From the NCBI GenBank assembly GCA_004555155.1, contig SFJH01000037.1, positions 1 to 22,858 of the forward strand: a DNA stretch of 22,858 bases. The letters are read 5' to 3'. The stretch is from Clostridiales bacterium. GTDB lineage: Bacteria; Bacillota; Clostridia; Christensenellales; Aristaeellaceae. Both the position numbers and the translations under genes were made by a program. The notes beneath the pieces were generated by a model that was not told where the DNA came from, ran no database searches, and saw nothing but the letters and a program-made list of their open reading frames with translations. This document shows positions 1 to 6,995 of this stretch, piece by piece (positions within the stretch are counted from its first letter, which is position 1; every line of letters starts with the position of its first letter).

Positions 1-717
1 CTTCTGCTGGCGCTTCCGCTGTGCGAAACGGACAGCGAAATCACACTGACCACGCCGCTGGAGTCCGCCGCCTATATCGACATCACGCTGGAGGCGCTGT
101 CATTCTTCCGCATTCGGATCGACCGCACGGAGCGCGGCTGGCGCATCCCCGGCGGCCAGCGCTACCGCAGTCCCGGAAGCATCGCCGCCGAGGGCGACTG
201 GTCGGGCGCAGCCTTCTGGATGACTGCCAACCGGCTCGGCAGCGCGGTCGAGTGCCTCGGACTGAACGATCATTCCGCACAGGGCGACCGAGCCATCGCC
301 GACATACTCGACCATCTCGGCGGAGAAATCGACGTATCCGGAACGCCGGATCTGGTGCCCGCACTGGCCGTCGCCGCAGCGGTTCATCCCGGCGTCACCC
401 GGATCACCGGCGCGGCGCGGCTGCGCATCAAGGAGAGCGACCGCCTGGCCACGGTTGCCGGAATGCTCCGCGCGCTGGGCGGGCGGGTGGACGAGCTGGA
501 GGACGGTCTTGTCATCCACGGCGGCGCGCCGCTGACCGGCGGCACGGTGGACGGCTGCAACGATCATCGCATCGTCATGGCCGCAGCCATTGCCGCAACG
601 GTCGCGCAGGGGCCGGTGACCATCACCGACGCCCAGGCCGTCAACAAATCCTATCCCGCATTCTTCGACGCATTCAATGCACTGGGAGGACAAGCAAATG
701 TCGAACCTGATCGGTAA
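1..717 (+). CDS. aroA: 3-phosphoshikimate 1-carboxyvinyltransferase (EPSP synthase), 5'-truncated by window edge
   Basis: This enzyme joins shikimate-3-phosphate and phosphoenolpyruvate to make EPSP in the cytosolic shikimate pathway. The frame is open from base 1 with no start in the window, so only the C-terminal ~238 residues are present. Visible family motifs are EGDWSGAAFW (substrate-binding region), LRIKESDRLA, NDHRIVMAAA and the C-terminal KSYPAFFDAFNALGG. The TAA stop lies 20 bases inside the start of aroC, whose ribosome binding site sits within the aroA coding sequence, which implies translational coupling. It is the first visible gene of a contiguous aro operon; genes for earlier steps (aroB, DAHP synthase) may lie upstream outside the window. 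The product assignment is secure; the true start cannot be seen. Confidence 0.96.
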   Translation, partial: LLLALPLCETDSEITLTTPLESAAYIDITLEALSFFRIRIDRTERGWRIPGGQRYRSPGSIAAEGDWSGAAFWMTANRLGSAVECLGLNDHSAQGDRAIADILDHLGGEIDVSGTPDLVPALAVAAAVHPGVTRITGAARLRIKESDRLATVAGMLRALGGRVDELEDGLVIHGGAPLTGGTVDGCNDHRIVMAAAIAATVAQGPVTITDAQAVNKSYPAFFDAFNALGGQANVEPDR

Positions 718-1774
718 TCGCTTCCGCGTGCTCATCTACGGCCAGTCCCACGCGCCGTCCATCGGCGCGGTAATCGAAGGGCTGCCCGCCGGTTTCACAC
801 CGGACTGGGACGCTGTGCGCGCCTTCATGGCCCGCCGCGCGCCCGGCGGAAACGCCATGTCCACCGCCCGAAAGGAAGCGGATCTGCCCGAAATTCTGTC
901 CGGTCTGAACGAACGGGGCGAGACCTGCGGCGCGCCGCTGGCGATGCGCATCGTCAACGGCGACACCCGCTCCCAGGACTACGCGAAGCTGCGCGACGTT
1001 CCCCGTCCCGGTCACGCGGACTACCCCGCCAGCGTCAAGTTCGGCGGCGCCAACGACATCCGCGGCGGCGGACAGTTCTCCGGCCGCCTGACCGCGCCAC
1101 TGTGCTTTGCCGGCGCGCTGGCCCTGCAGCTGCTGGAACGGGAGGGCGTTCGCATCCGCGCCCGCATTGCCCAGATTGAGAACATCTTCGACGCGCCCAT
1201 GGACTACGCCCGCCCGGATCTGGACGCCATTCTGTCCGGCGATCTGGCCGTTGTCGATTCCGAAGCGGGTTCGCGAATGCGCGATGCGGTGCTGGCTGCG
1301 AAGTCCGACTGCGACTCCGTAGGCGGCGTGATCGAAGGCTTCGCCGTGGGCATGCCCGCCGGACTGGGAGATCCCATGTTCGATGGCGTGGAGAACCGCC
1401 TGGCTCGCGCGATCTTCGGCGTTCCCGCGGTGCGCGGCGTGGAATTCGGCGCGGGCTTCGCGGCCTCCGCCATGCGCGGCAGCGCTCACAACGACGCCTG
1501 GCGCATGGAGGACGGCCGGGTCGTCACGCCCACCAACCGCCACGGCGGCGTCCTTGGCGGCATCACCACGGGCATGCCCATCGTCGTCCGCGTCTCCATC
1601 AAGCCCACCGCCTCCATCGCCCGTGAGCAGGAATCCGTATCCCTCTCCCGGGGCGAAAACGAACTTCTCGCCGTTCGCGGCCGCCACGATCCCTGCATCG
1701 TGCCGCGCGCCGTTCCGTGCATTGAGGCGGCCATGGCCGTCGCGCTGTACGATCTGATCGCTGAAAGGGGTTAA
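698..1774 (+). CDS. aroC: Chorismate synthase
   Basis: This enzyme converts EPSP to chorismate using reduced FMN, the last step of the common aromatic pathway. The 358-residue protein starts with SNLIGNRFRVLIYGQSHAPS, the family N-terminus with its GQSHA motif. It then shows RRAPGGNAMSTARKE, the glycine-rich GGVLGGITTGMPI segment and the C-terminal GRHDPCIVPRAVPCIEAA motif; length is normal. I chose ATG 698 because GGGAGGA at 684-690 lies 7 bases upstream; an earlier in-frame ATG at 677 has no such site. The gene overlaps the aroA end by 20 bases, and its TAA is immediately followed by pheA. Regulation is presumably at the operon level; no internal promoter is seen. Confidence 0.97.
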   Translation: MSNLIGNRFRVLIYGQSHAPSIGAVIEGLPAGFTPDWDAVRAFMARRAPGGNAMSTARKEADLPEILSGLNERGETCGAPLAMRIVNGDTRSQDYAKLRDVPRPGHADYPASVKFGGANDIRGGGQFSGRLTAPLCFAGALALQLLEREGVRIRARIAQIENIFDAPMDYARPDLDAILSGDLAVVDSEAGSRMRDAVLAAKSDCDSVGGVIEGFAVGMPAGLGDPMFDGVENRLARAIFGVPAVRGVEFGAGFAASAMRGSAHNDAWRMEDGRVVTPTNRHGGVLGGITTGMPIVVRVSIKPTASIAREQESVSLSRGENELLAVRGRHDPCIVPRAVPCIEAAMAVALYDLIAERG

Positions 1775-1779
1775 TGACC

Positions 1780-2919
1780 ATGGAACTGAACAACATCCGC
1801 GAACACATCGATTCCATTGACCGCGAAATCACCCGCCTGTTCGTCGAACGCATGGAGACCGTCGCTCAGGTCGCCGCTTCGAAGAAGTCCACCGGCAAGG
1901 CCATCCGCGACCGCGCCCGCGAGCGCACGATCATCAACCGCGTCACCGAGCAGGCCGGAGAAACCTACGCGCCCTATGTCAAGGATCTCTACAAGCTGCT
2001 CTTTGAATTGAGCTGCAACTACCAGTCCACGCTGATGGGCCATACCTCCGCGCTGTCCGCACAGTTGATCGACGCCTGCGCGCAGTACGCCGGGAAGCGC
2101 CTGCCCAACCGCGCGCTGGTGGCCTGTCAGGGCACCGAGGGCGCCTACGCCCAGCAGGCCTGTGAAAAGCTGTTCGAGTATCCGGATATTCTCTACTTCG
2201 ACTCCTTCGACGGCGTGTTCAACGCGGTGGAAAAGGGCATGTGCGAATACGGCATCCTGCCCATCGAAAACAGCACCGCCGGATCCGTCACCCAGGTGTA
2301 CGATCTGATGGAGAAGCACTCCTTCCACATCGTCGGCGCGCGCAAGCTGCGCATCGATCATCATCTGATGCGCAAGCCCGGCGTCACCGGTCCCATCCGT
2401 GAAATCGTCTCCCACGAGCAGGCACTGCGCCAGTGCAGCGAATTCTTCGCCGCTCATCCCGAATACGAGGCCGTGCCCATGAAAAACACCGCCGTCGCCG
2501 CCGAGTTCGCCGCTGCCACCGACCGCGACGACGTCGCCGTGATCGCCTCCAAAGCCTGCGCGGAGCTGTACAATCTGGAGATCGTCAGCGAATCCGTCAG
2601 CAACGCCCAGAGCAACTACACCCGCTTCATCTGCATCTCCCGGAAGATGGAGGTCTATCCTCACGCGCGGAAGATTTCCATCACCTGCAGCCTGCCCCAC
2701 GAGGCCGGTTCGCTGAACTCGATCATCTCCCGGCTGGCCATCGCAGGCGTGAACCTGTGCAAGCTGGAAAGCCGTCCGATTCCCGGCCGCGAATTCGAAT
2801 TCCGCTTCTTCTTCGACATGGAGGCCGACCTCCACGATCCCGAGATCGTGAAGCTGATCTGCGAGCTGGAAGACCGCACGGAGCACTTCGTGTTCCTGGG
2901 CGCATATGAGGAACGGTGA
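1780..2919 (+). CDS. pheA: Bifunctional chorismate mutase / prephenate dehydratase (P-protein)
   Basis: This protein converts chorismate to prephenate and then to phenylpyruvate, the committed branch to phenylalanine. Three domains are visible. An AroQ-type chorismate mutase (~1-90) begins ELNNIREHIDSIDREI. The prephenate dehydratase (~110-290) carries CQGTEGAYAQQA, PIENSTAGSV and the catalytic NYTRF. A C-terminal ACT domain (~297-375) has the AGSL and ESRPIPGREFEF motifs associated in the family with phenylalanine feedback binding, so allosteric inhibition by Phe is likely. AAAGGGG at 1764-1770 is 9 bases from ATG 1780 but only 3 from an in-frame ATG at 1774, so 1780 is preferred. The stop overlaps the region upstream of the next gene. 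No tyrA is visible in the window. Confidence 0.96.
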   Translation: MELNNIREHIDSIDREITRLFVERMETVAQVAASKKSTGKAIRDRARERTIINRVTEQAGETYAPYVKDLYKLLFELSCNYQSTLMGHTSALSAQLIDACAQYAGKRLPNRALVACQGTEGAYAQQACEKLFEYPDILYFDSFDGVFNAVEKGMCEYGILPIENSTAGSVTQVYDLMEKHSFHIVGARKLRIDHHLMRKPGVTGPIREIVSHEQALRQCSEFFAAHPEYEAVPMKNTAVAAEFAAATDRDDVAVIASKACAELYNLEIVSESVSNAQSNYTRFICISRKMEVYPHARKISITCSLPHEAGSLNSIISRLAIAGVNLCKLESRPIPGREFEFRFFFDMEADLHDPEIVKLICELEDRTEHFVFLGAYEER

Positions 2920-2924
2920 TCGAT

Positions 2925-4169
2925 ATGGAATACGGCTTGATCGGAGAAAAGCTGGGCCACAGCTATTCTCCGCAGATTCACGCGCAGCTGGCGGACTATC
3001 GCTATGAGCTGAAGGCGCTTCCGCCCGACGAGCTGGACGCCTTTCTCGAGTCCCGCGGCTTCAGAGGTCTGAACGTGACCATCCCCTACAAGCAGGCGGT
3101 CATTCCCCACTGCGCAGCGCTGTCCGACGCGGCTCAGGAGATAGGAAGCGTCAACACGCTGCTCGTCCGTCCGGACGGCTCCCTCTACGGCCACAACACC
3201 GACATCGGCGGCTTTATCTACATGCTCCGCCGCGCCGGCATCGATCCGAACGGCCGCAAGGCCGCCGTGCTGGGCAGCGGCGGCACGAGCCTGACCGCCC
3301 GCACCGCGCTGAAGCGCATGGGCGCACGGGAGATTCTGGTGGTCTCCCGCAAGGGGCCCGTGGATTATGAGGCGCTCTATGCCGAGCACGCCGACGTAGA
3401 GATTCTGGTGAACACCACGCCGGTGGGCATGTATCCAAAGACCGGCTTGAGCGCTGCGGATCTGAACCGGCTTCCCTGCGTACAGGGCGTGGTGGACGTG
3501 GTGTACAACCCGGAGAAGACCGCGCTGATCCTGGACGCAATGGAACGAGGCATTCCCTGCGTCTCGGGACTTCCCATGCTGGTGGCGCAGGCGCGGGAGG
3601 CCGCGGAGCTGTTTGCGAACCGATCCATTCCCGAATCCACCGTGGACAGCATCGTGGGCGCGATCAAGGGACAGACGCTGAATCTTGTGCTGACCGGCAT
3701 GCCCGGCTGCGGCAAGAGCAGTCTGGGCGCGCTGCTGGCAGAGGCCATGAACCGCCCGCTGATCGACTGCGACGCGGAGATCGTTCGCCGCGCAAACATG
3801 ACCATTCCGGAAATCTTCGCAAAATACGGGGAAGCACGCTTCCGGGCGCTGGAAACCGAAGTGCTCCAGGACGTCTGCCGCGAGAGCGGAAGGGTCGTCG
3901 CCACCGGCGGCGGCGCGATTCTGCGCCCTGAAAACGTGCGCGCCATGCGACAGAACGGCCGCATATGCTTCATCCGCCGGGACGTCGCCCTGCTGCCGCA
4001 GGATGGCCGACCGCTGTCCTCCGCCTCCGACGACGCCGTTTTCCGGCTGTGGGAACAGCGAAAGGACAAGTATGCCTCTGCCGCAGACTTTGCCATTGAC
4101 AATGACGCGACCCTATCCACCGTCGCCCAACGCATCCAGGAGGGATTTTATGAAGCTGCTCATCATTAA
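2925..4169 (+). CDS. aroE-aroK: Shikimate dehydrogenase - shikimate kinase fusion
   Basis: One polypeptide of 414 residues carries two consecutive shikimate pathway steps: NADPH-dependent reduction of 3-dehydroshikimate, then phosphorylation of shikimate. The AroE part (~1-250) shows GEKLGHSYSP (shikimate-binding serines), NVTIPYK with the catalytic Lys (~56), HNTD with the catalytic Asp (~93), the dinucleotide motif GSGGTS (~117-122) and NTTPVGMYP. The AroK part (~251-414) shows the Walker A loop GMPGCGKSS (~258-266), IDCDAEI, FRALE, ATGGGA and the RPL lid motif. There is no stop or restart between the domains. ATG 2925 is chosen because GGTGATC (2915-2921), complementary to the 16S tail, is ideally aligned. 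GTG 2916, overlapping the pheA stop, is the alternative. The end overlaps aroQ by 20 bases. Confidence 0.95.
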   Translation: MEYGLIGEKLGHSYSPQIHAQLADYRYELKALPPDELDAFLESRGFRGLNVTIPYKQAVIPHCAALSDAAQEIGSVNTLLVRPDGSLYGHNTDIGGFIYMLRRAGIDPNGRKAAVLGSGGTSLTARTALKRMGAREILVVSRKGPVDYEALYAEHADVEILVNTTPVGMYPKTGLSAADLNRLPCVQGVVDVVYNPEKTALILDAMERGIPCVSGLPMLVAQAREAAELFANRSIPESTVDSIVGAIKGQTLNLVLTGMPGCGKSSLGALLAEAMNRPLIDCDAEIVRRANMTIPEIFAKYGEARFRALETEVLQDVCRESGRVVATGGGAILRPENVRAMRQNGRICFIRRDVALLPQDGRPLSSASDDAVFRLWEQRKDKYASAADFAIDNDATLSTVAQRIQEGFYEAAHH

Positions 4170-4584
4170 CGGCCCGAACCTGAACATGCTCGGCATCCGC
4201 GAAAAGCACCTCTACGGCGCGCAGGACTACGCCGCGCTGTGCGATTATCTCCGCGCCCAGGGCGAACGACTGGGCGTGGAGGTGGAGCTGTTCCAATCCA
4301 ACCACGAGGGCGCAATCGTCGACCGCATTCAGGAGGCCTATCAGAAGATCGACGGCATCGTGATCAATCCCGCCGCCTATACCCATACCAGCGTGGCGAT
4401 TCTCGACGCGCTGAAGGCCGTCAGCATCCCCGCCTGCGAGGTGCATCTGACCGACGTCAACGCCCGCGAGGACTTCCGCAGGATTTCCTACATCCGTCTG
4501 GCCTGCGACAAAACCTTCGCCGGCTACGGCTTCGACGGCTACCGGATGGCCATGGAATATCTGGTTGAGACCTACAAAAAATGA
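4150..4584 (+). CDS. aroQ: Type II 3-dehydroquinate dehydratase
   Basis: This enzyme dehydrates 3-dehydroquinate to 3-dehydroshikimate, the third step of the shikimate pathway, by the type II (dodecameric) mechanism. The 144-residue protein has the expected length and motifs: INGPNLNMLGIRE near the N-terminus, with the catalytic Tyr in HLYG; FQSNHEGAIVDRI; NPAAYTHTSVAI; and EVHLTDVNAREDFR with the catalytic His. ATG 4150 is preceded by AGGAGGG at 4138-4144 with 5-base spacing, and the site lies inside the end of the aroE-aroK gene. It is the last gene of the aro operon, followed directly by a palindromic element that probably ends transcription. Confidence 0.97.
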   Translation: MKLLIINGPNLNMLGIREKHLYGAQDYAALCDYLRAQGERLGVEVELFQSNHEGAIVDRIQEAYQKIDGIVINPAAYTHTSVAILDALKAVSIPACEVHLTDVNAREDFRRISYIRLACDKTFAGYGFDGYRMAMEYLVETYKK

Positions 4585-4589
4585 CAAAG

Positions 4590-4780
4590 CGAAGGACTTC
4601 CGCTGGCGGAAGTCCTCAAATCGTTGACAAAGTCAACGATTTGCCAGACGCTGAAAAAGCCTGCAAGACAAGGAAGCAAGGCTGCAAATCAGGGAGCTTA
4701 CACGGACGTAAGCAGCAGGCATTTTTGCGTTTGCGGGCTTTGTCAGTGGTCTGAGGACTTCCGCTGGCGGAAGTCCTTCG
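4590..4780. repeat. 191-bp composite palindromic element (MITE-like or intergenic repeat)
   Basis: The ends form an inverted repeat of about 28 bases: 4590-4617 matches the reverse complement of 4753-4780 except at the central TG/CA. Each end is itself a hairpin, GGACTTCCGC-TG-GCGGAAGTCC. Inside lie a second perfect hairpin (11-base arms, 4618-4628 and 4632-4642, loop AAA) and an imperfect inverted repeat beginning CAGAC near 4645 and ending GTCTG near 4752. The innermost hairpin is GCTTAC/GTAAGC around 4695-4712. There is no open frame of interest and no clear target duplication. The nested symmetry suggests a mobile or amplified intergenic repeat rather than a simple terminator. Confidence 0.75.
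4594..4615 (+). terminator. Hairpin after aroQ, possible transcription terminator
   Basis: A 10-base stem with a two-base TG centre starts 9 bases after the aroQ stop. It is GC-rich but followed by CAAATCG rather than a T tract, so it is not a classic intrinsic terminator. It is also one end of the composite repeat at 4590-4780. Termination of the aro operon here is an inference from position. Confidence 0.45.
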
Positions 4781-4862
4781 TCTCTACGGAATTGCCCGAC
4801 CGTTTACTGCACGATCCGCAGGCCAACCAGCTTTGTTCCCTCGCGAATGGCCTCTACGTCAA

Positions 4863-5846
4863 TCACGCCGTCTTCATCGAAATTCTGGCATCTGACGGTG
4901 CGGAAAAGGCCGTCGTGGCGAACGCCGCCGCGGTGCACAGCACCAGCACTGCGGCGAGAATCGCCGACAGCGCGGATTTCTTCTTCATCTTCATAATGGC
5001 CGTTATCCTTTCTTCAATGGCATTTCTGGAAAAATAGTTGCATAGCGGCGCTGATGCGCTTCGTTCAACCTCCATCTGGATCAGCGCCAAGGCATACGCC
5101 CTCCGCTGGCCGCCCATGCGCAGCACTTGCTCGTCGCAGATCAGCTCCATGTCCCGATTGGCCAGCACGAGCATCGCCCAGACCAGCGGGTTGAACCAAT
5201 GTACGCAGAGCGTCAGCGCCAGCGCCAGCTTGCGCAGCGCGTCCAAACGGCGAATGTGGATCCATTCATGGCAGAGGATCAGCTCCAGCGCAGGCGCGTC
5301 CATGTTCAGCGCACGCGGCAGCAGAATGACCGGTCGCAGCAATCCGTAGGTCAGCGGCGCATCGATCCTCTCCGACCACAGCACGCGAACGGTGCGCCGC
5401 AGCGTGTGCGTCCGCAGCCAGGCGTGGATCTGAGGAATCTCCGCAGGCTCAGCATCCCGGAAGCGGGATATTCCGCGCCGGTAGAGCAATACAAGAACGC
5501 CCAGACCGAACAGCATCCCGATCAGCCAGATCCACTGCCAGGCCGACCATCCAATGATCGGCGCAGGCGTCTGAACGGCGTTCCCTGGGACAGGCATGTT
5601 CTGTACCACGCGCTCCGCAGCCGCGCCCGTCTGCGCTGCAGCGAAGGTTCGCTCCGCCTTCGGGCGCAGCAGTCCCCATGCGCTGAAACGCGACGGCAGT
5701 TCGAATGGGATCAGCAGCCGCAGCACCGCAACCGTCCACAGCGCGGAAAACAGGCGCTTGGGCAGCCGCTGGACAGCCAGCATCCGAATGATCAGCGTCG
5801 CCAGTATGATGCAGCCGCCGGACAGGCTCATTTGCAGAAGACTCAC
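4863..5846 (-). CDS. BlaR1/MecR1-like M56 membrane metallopeptidase, C-terminus probably frameshifted
   Basis: This is a membrane zinc protease of the M56 family, the sensor partner of BlaI repressors; on stimulation such proteins trigger loss of the repressor. N-terminal membrane segments occur at ~10-25 and ~30-47, and another at ~105-122. The cytosolic protease domain has the zinc motif HEWIH (~193-197) and the downstream glutamate in NRDMELICDE. A last membrane segment lies at ~297-315. No C-terminal beta-lactam sensor domain follows, so the signal is unknown. GTG 5846 is chosen because GAGGTGA (5852-5858) is well placed; GTG 5855 and ATG 5831 are alternatives. The reading frame ends abruptly at 4863, but a coding-like tail continues in another frame to 4804, joined by a plausible slip in the A4 run at 4904-4907. 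It is coupled to blaI, 10 bases downstream of its stop. Confidence 0.88.
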   Translation of the reverse strand: MSLLQMSLSGGCIILATLIIRMLAVQRLPKRLFSALWTVAVLRLLIPFELPSRFSAWGLLRPKAERTFAAAQTGAAAERVVQNMPVPGNAVQTPAPIIGWSAWQWIWLIGMLFGLGVLVLLYRRGISRFRDAEPAEIPQIHAWLRTHTLRRTVRVLWSERIDAPLTYGLLRPVILLPRALNMDAPALELILCHEWIHIRRLDALRKLALALTLCVHWFNPLVWAMLVLANRDMELICDEQVLRMGGQRRAYALALIQMEVERSASAPLCNYFSRNAIEERITAIMKMKKKSALSAILAAVLVLCTAAAFATTAFSAPSDARISMKTA

Positions 5847-5856
5847 CGCTCTCACC

Positions 5857-6210
5857 TCACTCCAACTCGTCCACCAGCCGCTTCAGTCCCTCGATCTCCT
5901 CCGGACTCAGCTTCTTTCGGCTCAGCAGCGAGGCGAACAGCTTGTCCGCAGAGCCGTCAAAGACCCGATCAATCAGATCATCGGTCTCCTGCTGCTGCAC
6001 TGACGCCTTGTCGACCAGCGGGCGGCAGCGGAAGCCGGGTTCGCTGCGCTCCACCGCGCCCTTTTCGATCAGGCGCTTGAGAATGGTGTAGGTGGTGTTG
6101 ATGTTCCAGCCCACCGATGCTTTGAGCACGTCGGAGACGTGTTTGGCCGTGGCCTCTCCTTCCCTCCACAGCACGTTCATAACCTTCAGTTCCGAATCAA
6201 ACAGCTTCAT
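5857..6210 (-). CDS. BlaI/MecI/CopY-family transcriptional repressor
   Basis: This is a 117-residue winged-helix repressor of the BlaI/MecI/CopY family that binds dyad operators as a dimer and is inactivated through its M56 partner. The N-terminus MKLFDSELKVMNVLW, the recognition segment with NINTTYTILKRLIEKG and the C-terminal dimerisation helices (LSPEEIEGLKRLVDEL) match the family. The start is ATG 6210, with AAGGAG at 6220-6225 nine bases upstream; an in-frame TTG at 6219 would abut that site. It is cotranscribed with the M56 gene. The upstream region contains three ACTAC/GTAGT dyads over a strong promoter, which points to autoregulation. The regulated function outside this gene pair is not evident here. 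Confidence 0.93.
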   Translation of the reverse strand: MKLFDSELKVMNVLWREGEATAKHVSDVLKASVGWNINTTYTILKRLIEKGAVERSEPGFRCRPLVDKASVQQQETDDLIDRVFDGSADKLFASLLSRKKLSPEEIEGLKRLVDELE

Positions 6211-6239
6211 TGCGCGCAACTCCTTTATAAGACTCCAGT

Positions 6240-6301
6240 CGTAGCTACGGGTATATACTACCGTAGTCGTATACTCCTGTCAACCGTACTACTGCAGTAG
6301 T
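6240..6301 (-). promoter_or_regulatory. blaI promoter with three ACTAC/GTAGT operator dyads
   Basis: On the minus strand, TTGACA (6283-6278) and TAGTAT (6260-6255) are separated by 17 bases. Three dyads surround them: the perfect palindrome ACTACTGCAGTAGT at 6288-6301 just upstream of -35, ACTACCGTAGT at 6257-6267 over the -10, and CGTAGCTACG at 6240-6249 near the expected start of transcription. BlaI-family operators are known to use TACTAC-type half-sites, so autorepression of blaI-M56 is a good inference. Confidence 0.82.
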
Positions 6302-6324
6302 TTATCGTTTGTTCATAATTCGCG

Positions 6325-6360
6325 AAAAACTGCACCGGCCATGATAGCGCAGTGCAGTTT
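6325..6360 (-). terminator. Intrinsic terminator of the aminotransferase-exonuclease operon
   Basis: Read on the minus strand, AAACTGCAC (6360-6352) pairs with GTGCAGTTT (6335-6327) and runs into a T5 tract ending at 6325. It lies about 30 bases past the exonuclease stop and separates that operon from the blaI promoter. Confidence 0.8.
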
Positions 6361-6389
6361 CTGATTCGCGGCGATTCCCTGCCGCCGGT

Positions 6390-6992
6390 TTAAGCCTTTC
6401 CCTCGCCCACCATCATGCACAGATACGCCGCAGCGGCGTCATAGCGCGCATCGTGGGGATGATCTCCTCCGCCGTACCACTTCTCGCACTTCGCGGAGAT
6501 GAACTCCTGCGTCAGACCGAAGTGCTCGGTCAGCTCGCCCAGTCTCGGCGGCTTGAGGACGTTGGGATTCTGCTTGAGCGGAATGTTGGCCTCCTTGGTG
6601 TAGTGCTTGAGCGTGCAGAACTGGGGGATGTCCGGCAGTCTGACGCCGATGCGGGCGAACTCCTCGCGCAGATAGCGCATATCGCCCGCGACATCGTGCC
6701 CGATCACCAGCTTGCAGTCCTTGAAGTCGTTGTAGATCTCATCGGCGCGGCAGGCGAAGATGTCGCCGCCGGAGAGCTTGCGCAGCTGGTACACGCCCAG
6801 CCCATGCACCTTCTTGGCATGGCGGTTGATCGCCTTGACGGAGAAATACATGTTCTTGCCGCGCACCCTCCGCCCGTCGATGATGAGATAGGACAGCTGG
6901 ATGATGCGGCTGGGATGCATGCCGTCCAACTCTACATCCAGCGCAATCATCCGGTCGGGCTTTCTGAACAGGTTCCTGAAATTGATTTTCAC
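6390..6992 (-). CDS. DEDDh-family 3'-5' exonuclease
   Basis: This 200-residue protein has the full DEDDh exonuclease signature. Motif I is ALDVELDG (D19, E21), motif II is IGHDVAGDMRYL (D104) and motif III is HDARYDA (H180, D185). These acidic residues bind two metal ions for 3'-5' removal of nucleotides. No polymerase or helicase domain is attached, so the substrate (RNA trimming, DNA proofreading or repair) is undetermined. It starts with GTG 6992, just 3 bases after the aminotransferase stop, so the two are cotranscribed; only a weak GGGG lies upstream. The partner gives no obvious functional link. Family assignment is firm; the specific role is unknown. Confidence 0.87.
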   Translation of the reverse strand: MKINFRNLFRKPDRMIALDVELDGMHPSRIIQLSYLIIDGRRVRGKNMYFSVKAINRHAKKVHGLGVYQLRKLSGGDIFACRADEIYNDFKDCKLVIGHDVAGDMRYLREEFARIGVRLPDIPQFCTLKHYTKEANIPLKQNPNVLKPPRLGELTEHFGLTQEFISAKCEKWYGGGDHPHDARYDAAAAYLCMMVGEGKA

Positions 6993-6995
6993 GGT

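Noticed and set aside
4590..4780. Possible CRISPR-like array because of two identical 22-base units
   Set aside because: Only two units exist, both palindromic, 161 bases apart, with no regular spacers and no cas genes.
4624..5037. Plus-strand open frame of 137 codons starting inside the palindromic element
   Set aside because: It spans the repeat element and the antisense of the M56 gene tail, with no ribosome binding site and no family features.
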